Source of the DNA: Branchipolynoe longqiensis
Lineage: Eukaryota; Annelida; Polychaeta; Phyllodocida; Polynoidae
NCBI GenBank assembly: GCA_030323885.1
Contig: CM059203.1
Location: 1,860,001 to 1,924,000 of the forward strand
Reading direction: 5' to 3'
Length of the DNA stretch: 64,000 bases
Shown here: piece by piece, positions 43,625 through 55,685 of the stretch
Layout: each line of letters opens with the position of its first letter
Position numbering within the stretch: position 1 is the first letter of the stretch
The notes under the pieces: generated by a model
The model's database searches: none
Seen by the model: only the letters and a program-made list of their open reading frames with translations
What the model was told of the DNA's origin: nothing
Position numbers and translations under genes: made by a program

Positions 43625-45320
43625 TGTGTGAGTGGTTAGTAGCATTTAGGTGGCAGAAAGCAAAGTTAAATAGATACTGCGAATAAAACTACCTGATTTC
43701 TTTTATATTTGGATAATTTCACCTGTACTTTGTATGGAGTGGGATGCATTTGGACAAATTCTCATTGACACGCCTGTTAAATTCTTAGCTTATCGTCTAT
43801 TGACACATAATTGATTGTATGCTTTTACATTATATATGAAAGCGATGGTTGAATTAAAAAAAAAAATTGTTGCCGTGAATATGGCCTATGCTGCCGACAC
43901 GGCGTAAAGAAATCACTAGTCTATCAAAATTAGCTTATCGTAGCTTCGATGAAATACAAGAATTAGCCAACTTTATTCTTTCCGTACTTGAGATGGTATG
44001 TGAATATGGGAAGCTGTTGCTGTATAACCAATCTGTGCTCTGAAAATTGTTACGTGTATTACATGAATAAAAAAATATGCAAGGGCAATACAATGAAATA
44101 TTTTATCCACTGCATGTATTAATCCTGTCCTTTCATTGGATTTGGAATGTCGCTCCGAATGAAATCGACTAACTGTTTGATTGTGTGGCCTTCGTGTCAT
44201 GACGTGTTCAGTTCTGTACCTGGTCATCCCTGAAAATAAAGAATTGTACCCTGATGATTTTTTTTTTTGCCACATTCTCCCAACACAAGTCAAATCCTTG
44301 GTGTTGGCCAAAGTGGTTGGGGGTGGGGGTGATCCTGAACGAAGTGGTTTTGCTTCTGAAACAGGAGAACCAGGGCTCAGAAATGTCCGTTTTTTTTTGT
44401 TGTTTAGATTTTTTTGGGTGGTGGGGGCATACCAATATGGGTGATTAGCACTGTCAAAGTTAATGGAAATAAGACTTTGTTGTTGGAGGCGACTGTCATC
44501 CCACCCGCATCAAATACACCTCTGGCAGTGCGAACAGCCGCAAGGCAGAAGCAGTCTCAAGAGAGCTATTGTCCGCACACTGAACCAGTACTGCTCTTCA
44601 CTGTGTCGATGAAGTCAAACATATTCCTAGCAGATATGCGCTATGTCTGTCTCTCATGACAATGTTACCGCTATTGATCCAGCTATTGGCAGTTTCGCAA
44701 CTAATTCCTATTTTATTCTGATTTCCAATTTTAGAGCAATCCAGATTCTGGAATGTTAAAATTGAGGATTCTCTTCTAATCCTCAAAGCAATAATTTGAC
44801 TTTAGTACAATCTATATTATTTTTTATAGATGCCTTTTCTCTCTTTTGAGTTTCTATTTATCAGAAATCAGAAATGAATGCATTTAAAGGAAATCTTTCA
44901 AACAAATTTAAATCAAATAGAATTTTAACAACAAATATAAAGAAGTAAATCAGGAATCATTAAAACCTGGAAATCTGAATGAAATTGGGCGGTTTTCAGG
45001 TAATTGCTACATAATTCTATATTTGGGCAACACATTATTATAATATACTAATCACAGAATACAGGGCGCTTACATAGTACCTATCCGTGTGTTATTAATA
45101 TGTTGTACACAACATTAATTCTGAGAAAATCTATTTAATTTTTTTTATTCATATCCAAACTTAATTACTCTTGACAATTATAATTATTGGGAATTGCATT
45201 AGCTGATATTTACCATCATGGAAAGCTAGGAGATTGTGCTGTCAATAATAAACCTATTTAGCTCCAGTTGTGTGTTTGCCTTGTTTTAAAACGGTTTACA
45301 TTCGCTGATTAAGTTTCATT
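43625..45320. other. Intergenic, nothing firmly recognised
   Basis: AT-rich with a few T or G runs. Several short open frames lack recognisable domains or splice context. The 5' exon of zinc-finger gene 2 could lie here, but I could not identify it. Confidence 0.3.
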
Positions 45321-45324
45321 TGTT

Positions 45325-45930
45325 GACAATTGGTCTACCTCATTCCACTGCTCCTTGCCCTATCCAAGTAATGCTGAGCACCAGGCTTGATAGCGACAAG
45401 TATAAAATCTAAAGGTCATTGGTTTGACTCCGTCAGACTTGAATACCGCAACCCACTGCATGGGAAGACATAGATAAAAGATTCACTCGGTACTTGTAGT
45501 ACACGGGTGAAGACCAGCCTTATATAAATACGGGCGAGAATAGCGTTAGTATGGAAGTGAGGCTCCAGTATGTGGCTCCAGTATCAAATGAATACTTCTA
45601 AGGCACAGAGTTGGTGAAATGTCTAGAGAATGCAAAAAGACAAGATGGCGGCTGCAGAACGCCGTCGATTTCACTTTTAAATCTTATTAAACTAGATATT
45701 ATATTATATTTTTCAACTCAAAGGTAGCGGGTAAATAATAAAACAGATGTAAAGAATAATTGTTGCTTCTTAGATTGTTAAATTAGGCTCTGATTTCATT
45801 GACCCGTTTTTTCGCCACCTTTTACATAGGGCTGGTTTGCACCCCTACTGCAGCAGTACGGGGTGAATATTGTATCTAGGGAAGACAAGGCTTAACCTAT
45901 TCGGCCACACCGTCTGGTTCTGTCAGCATT
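45325..45930 (-). mobile_element. Chimeric SINE interrupted by MITE family I
   Basis: Minus strand: CAGACGGTGTGGCCGAATAG head at 45895-45920, then, beyond the insertion, AGTCAAACCAATGACCTTTA and CAGTGGAATGAGGTAGACC, the shared tail. The head is A-type and the tail is the one shared with B. Confidence 0.75.
45471..45878. mobile_element. MITE family I, copy 4
   Basis: The ends are TAGATAAAAGATTCAC and GTGAATATTGTATCTA. Perfect 9-bp flanks GGGAAGACA (45462-45470, 45879-45887). 408 bp, with hairpins at both ends. Confidence 0.92.
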
Positions 45931-46058
45931 TCTTCCATCTTCGCCTACACGACTAGGACTGGTTGCTGGAGCAACTGCAAACCATATCATACCTGGTGCT
46001 CTGCATTATATTACTAGGATCGAGCAATAGCTGGTTGGCTATGTATCAGGATAATAAT

Positions 46059-46298
46059 CAAGGATGAAAGATCTCCGCGGATTTCCGAGATTTTTCCTGT
46101 ATGCCCTTCTTGAAATACCGCAGCACTATCACTGTATACTAAATACACTAATATGTGCTTCAAATGTCGCAGCACTATCAGCCTATCCCCAATATGTATG
46201 AGACCTGACTTCCGGAAATTGTCCGTGATTCCCTGACAATGCTAAGAAGACTATCGGAGAATTTCCGCTTTTTTTGCCGGAGACCACTTTCATCCCTG
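46059..46298. mobile_element. MITE family D, copy 5
   Basis: Begins CAAGGATGAAAG and ends CTTTCATCCCTG. Perfect flanks AATAAT (46053-46058, 46299-46304). Confidence 0.88.
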
Positions 46299-46834
46299 AA
46301 TAATGTGACTGAGTTAAGAATATCATAGTGTCCCATTGTATTTTACACTGGTAAAATCCAGGACCAATGCTACTATGATACCTTATACATCACTAGGATG
46401 AAAAACCTTTACATAAGCCAAATAATCTTGGATGTATTACGGATTTTGAGAAAGAGGTGAAGTCATATTCTAGAACTCCAAATGATTCAAAGACACAAAT
46501 AAAACTCATGTGATTACATCCCAGTATTTAGGTAATAATGTCGAAGCTTTCAAACGGGTCACCAATGTTTTATGCAGTAATACACACACAATTGGTAACC
46601 ATTTATTTAGTGGTAGTTTGAAAAAAAAAATTTCAATGGTTTTTTTTTCTGTAAGAGCATTAAGGGTATTTGATTGAAAGTAACCAATATACCATCTAAA
46701 CAAACCTTGATATAGTTTCAATATTTTCTTGATTGGGATTGTTTTAAGCACGTAAGTTAAACAAGACTGACTTGCCACCTTTTGGATTTTGTACTACTTT
46801 TTAATCAACCATTTCCTTTTCTTTTGGTTCCTAG

Positions 46835-47735
46835 GTATCGAGGTGTGACCGTGTGGATCGTGTGCCCCGCAACTGCTACCGTGATAATTTCCAAGCTGTC
46901 GTCACGACATTAAAATATCAACACCAAGATGAGTAACTTCAACAGTTCGATCCCTCCGCCTTCACACACCTATGCTCCACATGGCAATATTGCGCAACCA
47001 CCACCCAAGAAACACAACCACCATTGCCCAACCTGTGGCAAAGGGTTCACACGGTCAGAACACATGCGGCGGCATACAATGATCCACACGGGCGAGCGTC
47101 CACACTCGTGCACTGTCTGCGGGAAGGGTTTCATGCGCTCTGAACACCTGCTGCGGCACACTTATTCACACACTGGCGAGAAACCGCATGTGTGCAGTGT
47201 CTGCGGAAAGGGATTCCGCGTCGCTGCGAAGCTGCGGAAACATGCATTGACCCACAACGGGGAGCGGCCCCACTCCTGCACGCTATGCGGAAAGGTATTC
47301 ACCAATGCGCAACACCTCGAACGACACATTATCGGCCACACTGCTGAGAAACCATACGGCTGTAACATTTGCGGGAAAGCTTTCCAAATCGACGATGAAC
47401 TCCGGAAGCACATAAATAGCCACAAGCTTAGTGAGGCGTCTCATCTCTGCACACTGTGCGGGAAGAGCTTCACTAACGACGAAGAACTGCGGCTTCACGA
47501 TGCCACACACGCTGCAGCGCATGCCGCTGCTCATGCGGCTTCAGTCGGTCTCGTGCCACCAGATCCGAAGCCTCTCGGATGCAACACATGTGGGAAAGCA
47601 TTCAGTAGCGGTGAAGATCTGAGAATTCACACCTACACCCACGTGGCCGAGAAGCCGCACGTGTGTGGCATGTGTGGTAAGGGTTTCATCAACCCTGAAG
47701 ACCTCCGGATTCACACCTATACACATACGGTGTGA
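46835..47735 (+). CDS. C2H2 zinc-finger protein 2, eight fingers
   Basis: The coding frame is 46929-47735 (268 residues). TTTTGGTTCCTAG is the acceptor at 46834, and the following GAGGTGTGACCGTGTGGA matches the UTR of gene 1. Residues 1-30 are Pro/His/Asn-rich, much shorter than in gene 1. Eight C2H2 fingers follow from NHHCPTCGKGFTRSEH to HTYTHTV at the stop. Linkers are HTGERP/HTGEKP early and HTAEKP or irregular later. The spacer HAAAHAAAHAAS separates fingers 6 and 7. Fingers 1 and 2 and the last three align with gene 1; two middle fingers of gene 1 have no counterpart. It is probably a nuclear DNA-binding protein. No effector domain seen. Confidence 0.88.
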
Positions 47736-47739
47736 ATAA

Positions 47740-48880
47740 GACTTACCGCCACCACACCAGGACGTAAAATTTAATACCATCGTTCCGAATTAGGAACAGG
47801 GAATATTCATTTATGCAGAATGCAACCTTTGGACCTTGTTTGCGAACACTATCGGTGAAGGTGGATGACAACTGGACAAAGCATGAATATTCAAAACCTG
47901 AACGAGTGCTTTTGAAATAGTTGCACATGATTGTTTTTTTTAAATACCCCAAAAATGGATCAATTCCAGACAATTGCTACAGCAGATATGGAAATTCCTC
48001 AGCAGTGTGGGTGAGTCTGGGCTTGACAATCTGAGCTCAGCAAATTGTGACATCATTTTGGTGACGTCACTACCCTGGAACAAAACATGGAGACGAAAAG
48101 TAACAATGGCTCATGCATTGGTATCCTCATATGAGGAATCATTGTCGGGTATTTTAATCTTGGCTAATTACTAGATCTAGTGAGCAGACGAAGTACTAGA
48201 TGATTAACATAATGAAGAGTTTATAGTTGTACAAACTTCCTTATATTTGATTGGAAAAGAATAGTTTTAAAAAAAAGAAGAGGAGGTCACCGGACAGCTT
48301 GATGTCATGCGATACTAATCCTATGAATCTGGAAAACTTCTCCCGCAAATGCCACGGCTGGCAGATACGAGGCAGTTTACACCGGAAGCGCAAGCGTATT
48401 CTTAGGCGATTGAGGTCACATGTCGTTCTCTCTCACATATGGAAATTTGTTCCTCATTGTGTAAACGATAAAGGAGATATATATGCGTGTGTGTGTGTGT
48501 AGACATGTACATACTTACGGTGAATTTTGAACTCATTTTGACTTGACCAGATTAGGCGCTTGTACATACGCTGTCGCTTGTTTTCGTAGCACTGGTAGCT
48601 TTGTTAGTAAGATATGTATGTAGATATCAGCTGCGACACTCTGTACTCAGCTTTCTCTGTATGCGCCTGACTGCTAACTTTGTGTTTTACTTGAATACCG
48701 TCATTGCTTCAGTCGCTCATCCGCATTCGTGTAAGCAAACCAAGATGACTGATGAAAAGGCTGGTGCCTCTGTAGCCTGCCTTGAAAAGCAGTGCAATCT
48801 ACATCTTTGTGGTGTCTACCATTTTGTCAAAAAGTGAATGCTAATGTTTAAAGATATGCATTTTTGTTTAAAACGGTTTT
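47740..48880. other. 3' flank of zinc-finger gene 2
   Basis: It contains the block shared with gene 1 (47981-48015) and otherwise unrecognised sequence. Two short open frames (48251-48502, 48601-48837) have no known domains. A (TG)n run ends at 48500. Confidence 0.4.
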
Positions 48881-48882
48881 AA

Positions 48883-49370
48883 AAAATGTAAATGGTTAAA
48901 ACTACTGATGCCACTAAAACTAAATTTAGATTTGAAAAAGATATATACTTTTTTTGGCTACGAAGTATGTACCTTTGTATTTTTGTTGGGCGTTTGACAT
49001 TTTTTACAGTGTAATTCTATTTAACAAGTGTAATTTAAGGAGAAAGGGTAAATTAATATATGAGGGGCTTTTTTGAAGCAAGTATTGAACTATACATCGC
49101 ACACTTTGAACAGAGGACTGCTTTTCTTGTCCTCACCCGCCCCAATTTTTCACCCCCAAGAAAAATTGCGCTTAAAATTAATATATATAATATATCAAAT
49201 GCCTTTTGAAGCAACTAATATACATCACACACCGCCATTAAAATGTAAATTGTTAAAACTACTGATGCTACTAAAACTAAATTTTGATTTGAAAAAAGTA
49301 TATACTTTTGTTGGTTACAAGACTTCTTTTCTTGTAGTTCCCCGCCCCCCCCCCCCCATTTTTCATTCCA
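48883..49370. repeat. Direct repeat pair of about 90 bp
   Basis: TGTAAATGGTTAAAACTACT + GATGCCACTAAAACTAAATT (48886 on) recurs at 49243 on with few changes. The blocks CTGCTTTTCTTGTCCTCACC and CTTCTTTTCTTGTAGTTCCC also correspond. C13 lies at 49345-49357. Confidence 0.65.
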
Positions 49371-49399
49371 AGAATAATTTTTGTTAAATGCACTCAATT

Positions 49400-50070
49400 G
49401 GTCTGCTTTTCGCATCTCCCTCAGCTGTTTTTATATTTGGCTGGAACCATGTACGGTGGTCTTAGTTTAAAACTAAGATTCCATATACGCAGCATGCGAA
49501 TGCAACAGAAAACCATGTAAACACATGGTGGTGCTTCCATATGTCTGGTTGCGAATGCGTGGACGGCAAAGTGGATCGCTCAAAGGACTGATCGGTGTGG
49601 ATGCGGTTTTGTCGCATTTGCATACAACATACATGGAATTTTAGCTTTAGCGAAGCCATTGATATGAGGGTAGCGTACACAGAAGTATGCAGCATCTATT
49701 ATTCCCCGATTCCAGAGTTGCCGTCACTTCGCAACCATGGTTATCCATGACAGTGGAAATCTGATTGTTTTGATTTATTTTATTTTAGCCTCCGTTGAGA
49801 AAAGGAAATGTCTTGTACGGCGGCTCATCTATACATTTGTACAGTTATTTTGAACGCGCTGCAAAGTTTTTGACATTCGCGACAGCCAGTGGCTAATAAT
49901 TTCTGTAGACCTTATTCAAGCGCTATGGACAAATGAGCCGTATGCAGTTCTCGCTGATTTATCATGACACAACGGCTCAGTGTAATATATATGGATATAT
50001 TGGTAACTAAGAACCAAGCATCTGGTGATGATGGGTAGATGGCTGTGGCACACTGTCACCAATCAAAGCA
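49400..50070. other. Intergenic, nothing recognised
   Basis: No credible coding or element signal. Confidence 0.3.
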
Positions 50071-50111
50071 CAGGGAGGATCCAATGAAACGGTATCGAAA
50101 TTCACTGTCTT

Positions 50112-51000
50112 CAGGGATGAAAGATCTCCGCGGATTTCCGTGATTTAATTTATTTTTATTTTTTATATAACTATTAACGTTAAACAAAATTCCAAAGAAT
50201 CAGGATGTATATATGACAACATGAAGTTGTGTAGTTTGAATCCCGTTATATGACCTTAGATGTAGCTATAACATAAAACCCAACTAAGAACGAGCTAGGC
50301 ATGGGCCATAATATATATGGATCCAATGAAATGGTATCTAAATTCACTGTCTTCAGGGATGAAAGATCTCCGTGGATTTCCGTGATTTTTAAAACTATTA
50401 ACGTTAAACAAAATTCCAAGGAATCAGGATCAGAGATGAAAGACTTCCGCGGTTTCGCGGATTTCCGGGATTTTTTATATCCACCGATTAACGTTAAACA
50501 AAATTCCAAAAGATGGGATGTATATGACAACAGTTGGATGGCTCGAATCCCGTTCTTATATGACCTTAGATGTAGTTAGAACATGAAACCTAAGCAAAAA
50601 ACTGTTAGATATGGGCGATAATGCAATCACAACAATCTAGTTAAGACCTGACTTTCTGTATTTTTCCACGATTCCCTGACAATGCTAAACCAATGGGAGA
50701 ATATCAGCATTTCCGCTTTTTCCCCTGGAGACCACTTTCATCCCTGCAGGATGTATATATGACAACATGAAGTTGTGTAGTTCGAATCCCGCTATAACAT
50801 AAAACCCAACTAAGAAGGATCTAGGCATGGGCCATAATAGATTAATACAGTCAAAACAAGACTAGTTGAAACCTGACTTCCGGCCTTTTCCGCGATTCCC
50901 TGACATTGCTATGTCTATGGGAGAAAATCCGCTTTTTCGTGGAAATTCGCAGTCGGTATAATAATTCCGTGTTTTTTGCTGGAGACCACTTTCATCCCTG
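50112..51000. mobile_element. MITE family D composite, copy 6
   Basis: Outer ends are CAGGGATGAAAG at 50112 and TTTCATCCCTG at 51000, with perfect flanks TGTCTT (50106-50111, 51001-51006). Inside are further starts at 50354 and about 50432 and a further end at 50746. A 242-bp duplication copies the left boundary together with its flank (CACTGTCTTCAGGGATGAAA at 50104 and 50346). SINE-A tail pieces (ATATGACCTTAGATGTAG) are embedded. Confidence 0.8.
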
Positions 51001-51066
51001 TGTCTTAAACTTGGTCAGACCCAACACGATTCCTTGGGCTGTTCTAGCATCACTTAATGAGTAACT

Positions 51067-51405
51067 TAAAGCCGCATAGTTGATGAAATATCAAATCTTC
51101 AAAACCAAAACAATCACGTGGATTTGATTCTACATATCTGACTTAGATACTGGTGCACTTATTAAACATTTGTCACTACATGGAACGGAATACTGGGGCA
51201 ATTGAATAGAACCTGTTATTGCAGAAGCCGATTGGTGTGCTTGCCAAAATTAATTTAGCATGTTTACACTTCAAATATCTCAAAAGTTAGCCATTTAAAA
51301 TAAGTCACTTCAAATTAAAGTAAGGTAGATTATAATGATCAACCTAATATAATTATCTCAGAAAATTACAATAACAAAAGCCATCGGACTAAGCATCTTT
51401 CAGGT
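51067..51405 (+). mobile_element. Family F element, uninterrupted copy
   Basis: The left end AAAGCCGCATAGTTGATGAA and right end CATCGGACTAAGCATCTTT are inverted repeats. 339 bp; the best reference for the family. Confidence 0.7.
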
Positions 51406-51531
51406 AAGTCTGTACCATGATTTACCACTGGGTTTAAGGCGATGTGCACTGATGCTTTAATTAGCATCTGTTTAGACGTATACTTTTCCAATCTGTTTTC
51501 AGGATGTTCATATTAGCAACAATGATTCTCT

Positions 51532-52796
51532 CAGATTGTTATGCGTACGCATGCTGGCCATAACCGACTTCGCCAAATATCCACATATGTAAGATCTGCG
51601 ATAACATTCAGAAGAAACATGGGCATGGTTATTTCTTTAGTTCTTTCAGATTGTTATGCGTACGCATGCTGGCCATAACTGACTTTGTCAAGTATTCGCA
51701 TACATTGTAAAGTCTGCGATAACATACAGAAGGAACAGTGGGATGGTGATTTCTTTAGTTCTCTCAGATTGTTATGAGTATGCATGGTGGCCATAACCGA
51801 CTTCGCCAAATATCCACATATGTAAGATCTGTGACATACAGAATAAACATTGGCACGGTTATTTTTTTAGTTCGTTCAGATTGTTATGCGTATGCATGCT
51901 GGCCATAATTGACTTTGTCAAGTATTCACATATGTTGTAAGGTTTGCGATAACATACAGAAGGAACAGCTGCATGGTTATTTCTTTAGTTCTCTCAGATT
52001 GTTATATGTACGCATGCTGGCCATAACTGACTTCGCCAAATATCCACATATGTAAGACCTGCGATAACACAGAATAAACATTGGCTGGGTTATTTTTTTA
52101 GTTCTCTCAGATTGTTATGCGTACACATGCTGGCCATAACCGACTTTGTCAAGTATTCGCATACGTTGTAAGGTCTGCGATAACATTCAAAAGAAACATT
52201 GACATGGTTATTTCTTTAGTTCTTTCAGATTGTTATGCGTACGCATGCTGGCCATAACCGACTGTCAAGTATTCGCATACGTTGTCAGGTCTGCGATAAC
52301 ACACAGAAGGAACAGTGGGATGGTGATTTCTTTAGTTCTCTCAGATTGTTATGCGTATGCATGGTGGCCATAACCGACTTCGTCAAATATCCACATATGT
52401 AAGATCTGCGATAGCATACAGAATAAACATTGGCACGGTTATTTTTTAGTTCGTTCAGATTGTTATGAGTATGCATAACCGACTTTGTCAAGAATTCGCA
52501 TACATTGTAAGGTCTGCGATAACATACAGAAGGAACAGCTGCATGGTTATTTTTTTTAGTTCTCTCAGATTGTTATATTTACGCATGCTGGCCATAACTG
52601 ACCTCGCCAAATATCCACATATGTAAGACCTGCGATAACACAGAATAAACATTGGCTGGTTTTTTTTTTTTTAGTTCACTCAGATTGTTATGCGTACGCA
52701 TGCTGGCCATAACCGACTTTGTCAAGTATTCGCATACGTTGTAAAATCTGTGATAACATACAGAAGGAACAGTGGCCTGGTGATTTCTTTAGTGCC
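51532..52796. repeat. 115-bp satellite with alternating A and B monomers
   Basis: CAGATTGTTAT starts at 51532, 51648, 51765, 51877, 51995, 52108, 52226, 52342, 52456, 52566 and 52681. A monomers carry CGCCAAATATCCACATATGT, B monomers GTCAAGTATTCGCATACGTT. The order is A B A B A B B A B A B. Most monomers contain the palindrome-rich GCGTACGCATGC. Confidence 0.95.
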
Positions 52797-52799
52797 CAG

Positions 52800-53960
52800 C
52801 GCATTGACATTACAGATCTCAGCGTTTTCCTGATTCACATCCAATACTGTTGTCTGGCGGTCCTGCTATCTGCATTGACTTGACTTGACCAAATTAATTT
52901 TGAACCAAGCATTAACTGCTGCGTTCGATTACTAGTGGGAGCCTGTGGCAACATTTTCCATGCAAGTTTTAAATGTCGCTATAACAAAGGCTTTCAATGT
53001 ATAAAATTGGATTATCAGGGGCGTAATTGCATTGTCACACTGTAAACACGTGTGAACAATTTCTCTGTGTCATTTTTTTGTATATACTAAATCTTCTATA
53101 ATATGCACTTTTTTATTTTATGCTTACAATTTTTTTCTAATTTCCTGTGAGAACAATTTTGTGCTTAATTTTTTTTTCATTTCTCACTACACCCCTGAGT
53201 GGTTTCATCCTGTAATAATATGTTGTTTTTTGTTAACCCATTCCTGACGCCACCTGGTGTATTATTTCTTTCCTGCACTTATTCCTCAACTCTTCTCACT
53301 CCAAGGCATGCCACCAAAGCTGCAAGGCGCTCTGAGGTCATATGCTTGCGGACTATCAGAATTACCCGTGATTATTTTAGCCCTTTTATGTAAAAGATGT
53401 CGTAACATGTACAGATTAGAGACCGTGAACAAACACCTCCACGATTACATCCATGCACAACTTTGAAGGAGATCATGTGTTTATTGTTCAAACATGGAAT
53501 AATGTGAGGTGTGTTCCCATAGCTACTGACTTATTGATGTTGTATATTTTTAATGCTTGAAGACTGTTATATTCATTTTATTATTAACATAGTAAAATAC
53601 CAAATTTAACAGATTAGTTGGCAAAAATGGAACTTCGCTAATGCAGGTGCCATTCACAAAAAATAATTCCGACTAAGCTTCAGCATTGGGTTGAGGTCAC
53701 GTGGTATTAGCATTAATTATCAACATTGTAAGTTCTGACATCTTGGCTTACATCCACAAACAAATATCGCAAGTTCTGCAATACATATTCCTCCTATATT
53801 CAACTTTGAACAAGGTTATTTCGGTGCCACTATTGCTATTGCGCAGAATGTAGTATTTAGATGTACCAATGCTATGAATTTCCTTCCATTCTATTTAAAC
53901 GCATATTTGGTTATTGATATGATATTAAATAATGCAACAAGCATTTAACCTGTAGCCTAT
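52800..53960. other. Intergenic, nothing firmly recognised
   Basis: AT-rich. An open frame at 53257-53466 has no known domain. Confidence 0.3.
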
Positions 53961-53974
53961 TCTTATATATAATG

Positions 53975-54130
53975 TAATGTATGCAGAGTATATATATATA
54001 TGCACATATACATGCATTCGTATACATTATATATATTATGTATGCATAAATATAAATGATGTATATATATATGCATGAATATACATGAAGTATATAGATA
54101 TATGCGCATATATACACAGCGTATATACAC
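53975..54130. repeat. TA/TGCATA-rich simple repeat
   Basis: Alternating TATATA, ATGCATA and GTATAC words; low complexity. Confidence 0.75.
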
Positions 54131-54284
54131 CTTGAAACGATTTTGGGTCTATGATGTGAATAAACAGTGCTTAGCACCAATTGTCTGGTGTTCTTCTCTC
54201 TCTGAAGCAATTTTGGCATTTGTTAAAAGCGTCAGCTGTGGACTAGGATGGCCATTTGTACTTTTCCGATAAATAATCCAAGTA

Positions 54285-54640
54285 GACCGCTAGTGCTGCC
54301 CCACTGGGAGACCTGGGCCGCATTCAGAGTATGCCTCCGAGATGTCTTGGGGGGGGGGGGGGGGGAATCCCTGACATCATGCTAGTCTGAACGGCAAAAG
54401 CAGTTGGTCACCGAAAATAGCCGGCAGCCATTTGAAATAAAAAAGAAGCGCTCTGGCTGAAACCACTGAATACAGTGGCCATTTTTTAGGCGCTTTTCGT
54501 CTCCTGTCTGAAATGGGAGGCATCTCCAAGACGCACCCTGAACAGAAATAAGCCAAAAAGCATCGCAGAGACGTACCCTGAACGAGGCCCAGGCTGCTGG
54601 CACCATGACCTAATTTCTCAATTCACATTATTGTTCAAAA
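54285..54640 (-). mobile_element. SINE type A fragment split by a TIR element
   Basis: GCTGCCCCACTGGGAGACC (54294 on) and CTGCTGGCACCATGACCTAA (54595 on) are adjacent in intact SINE-A copies. The 270 bp between begins GGGCCGCATTCAGAGTATGC, and its end is the inverse of GGGCCTCGTTCAGGGTACGT, so it is a terminal-inverted-repeat insertion. G17 occurs at 54349-54365. Confidence 0.7.
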
Positions 54641-54669
54641 GGCAGCTTGACATGGTGTTAGCAGAATGT

Positions 54670-54788
54670 AGCCTATGTGGCGGTAGCATGTTTCCAAAGA
54701 AATATGTCAGAATGACCATATGTTTGACATCCAATAGCCGATGATAAAATCAATGTGCTCTAGAAGAGTCTTAAATAAAAGAAACTTT
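54670..54788 (-). mobile_element. Family E element, partial reverse copy
   Basis: CCAAAGAAATATGTCAGAAT, GACATCCAATAGCCGATGAT and CAATGTGCTCTAGA are the inverse of the first half of 16478-16712. Confidence 0.7.
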
Positions 54789-54795
54789 GCAATAC

Positions 54796-55507
54796 CAGGG
54801 GCCATATGCATGATGCGTTGTTAGCGAGCCAAAACGCGTTTAGACGGGATTTCTGGTTTAGCGCCGAAAAGTCGCTATGCATGAGTCAGTGATAGGGCTA
54901 AGACCACAAGCTTAAACTAGGTTACGGTATACCTGTTCCACAGCTGGTTTACAGGCGGTGTTAGGTACTGAGTAGGCCCAAATCTATTCAATGCCATCAT
55001 ATTTGACAGAATTACATACTCTAAACGTGATATTTGATCAAATTAACCCTAAAAGCGAACCGATCTTAAAGCTGCGGCCAAATTGGCGGCGTTATTCAAA
55101 TCGACAAATGTAAAGTAAACAAATCGCTGCCGCCGCATTGACGTCGATGTCCATACTGTCGGACGTCAACTAAACATGGCCACCCGCGTATCGGCGGCAA
55201 TATATTAAAGCCAAATCTATTCAATGCGATCATATTTAACAGAATTACATACTGTACAGGTGATATTTTAGCAAATTAACTGCAAAAACGAACCGAAAGT
55301 AACGCTGCTGCTACAACGGTGGCGATATTAATATTGTCGAATTGAGGGATTTCCCAAATCTATAAATAACTTCACGTTTAGCTATATTCAAAGTGTTATG
55401 CGCTCCTGCATACCACTTGACATAGTTCCCGACCTCAGTGATAGTTAAACGGTACCAGGCTGTAACACCAAAAGCCGCTAACACAGACCCATGCATACGG
55501 GCCCTGA
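54796..55507. mobile_element. TIR element H, second long copy
   Basis: The ends GGGGCCATATGCATG and CATGCATACGGGCCC correspond to those of 20889-21632. The interior matches that element inverted (CGCCGCATTGACGTCGATGT, ATTTGACAGAATTACATACT, GTTTAGCTAT). Confidence 0.75.
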
Positions 55508-55685
55508 TGAACCACAGATTCCAGGATACACCCAAATTTATGGCTAAACACAAAACTGAACACGGCATCCTTGCGTGTGGTAAACCCTGATGGTGGAGTC
55601 TCCTACTTGGCCTGAGCATACAGCTCAAACATTATTATTTAATATAATCCTAATACTGAGCTAACCAATCCTTGCTCTTTCTTAA

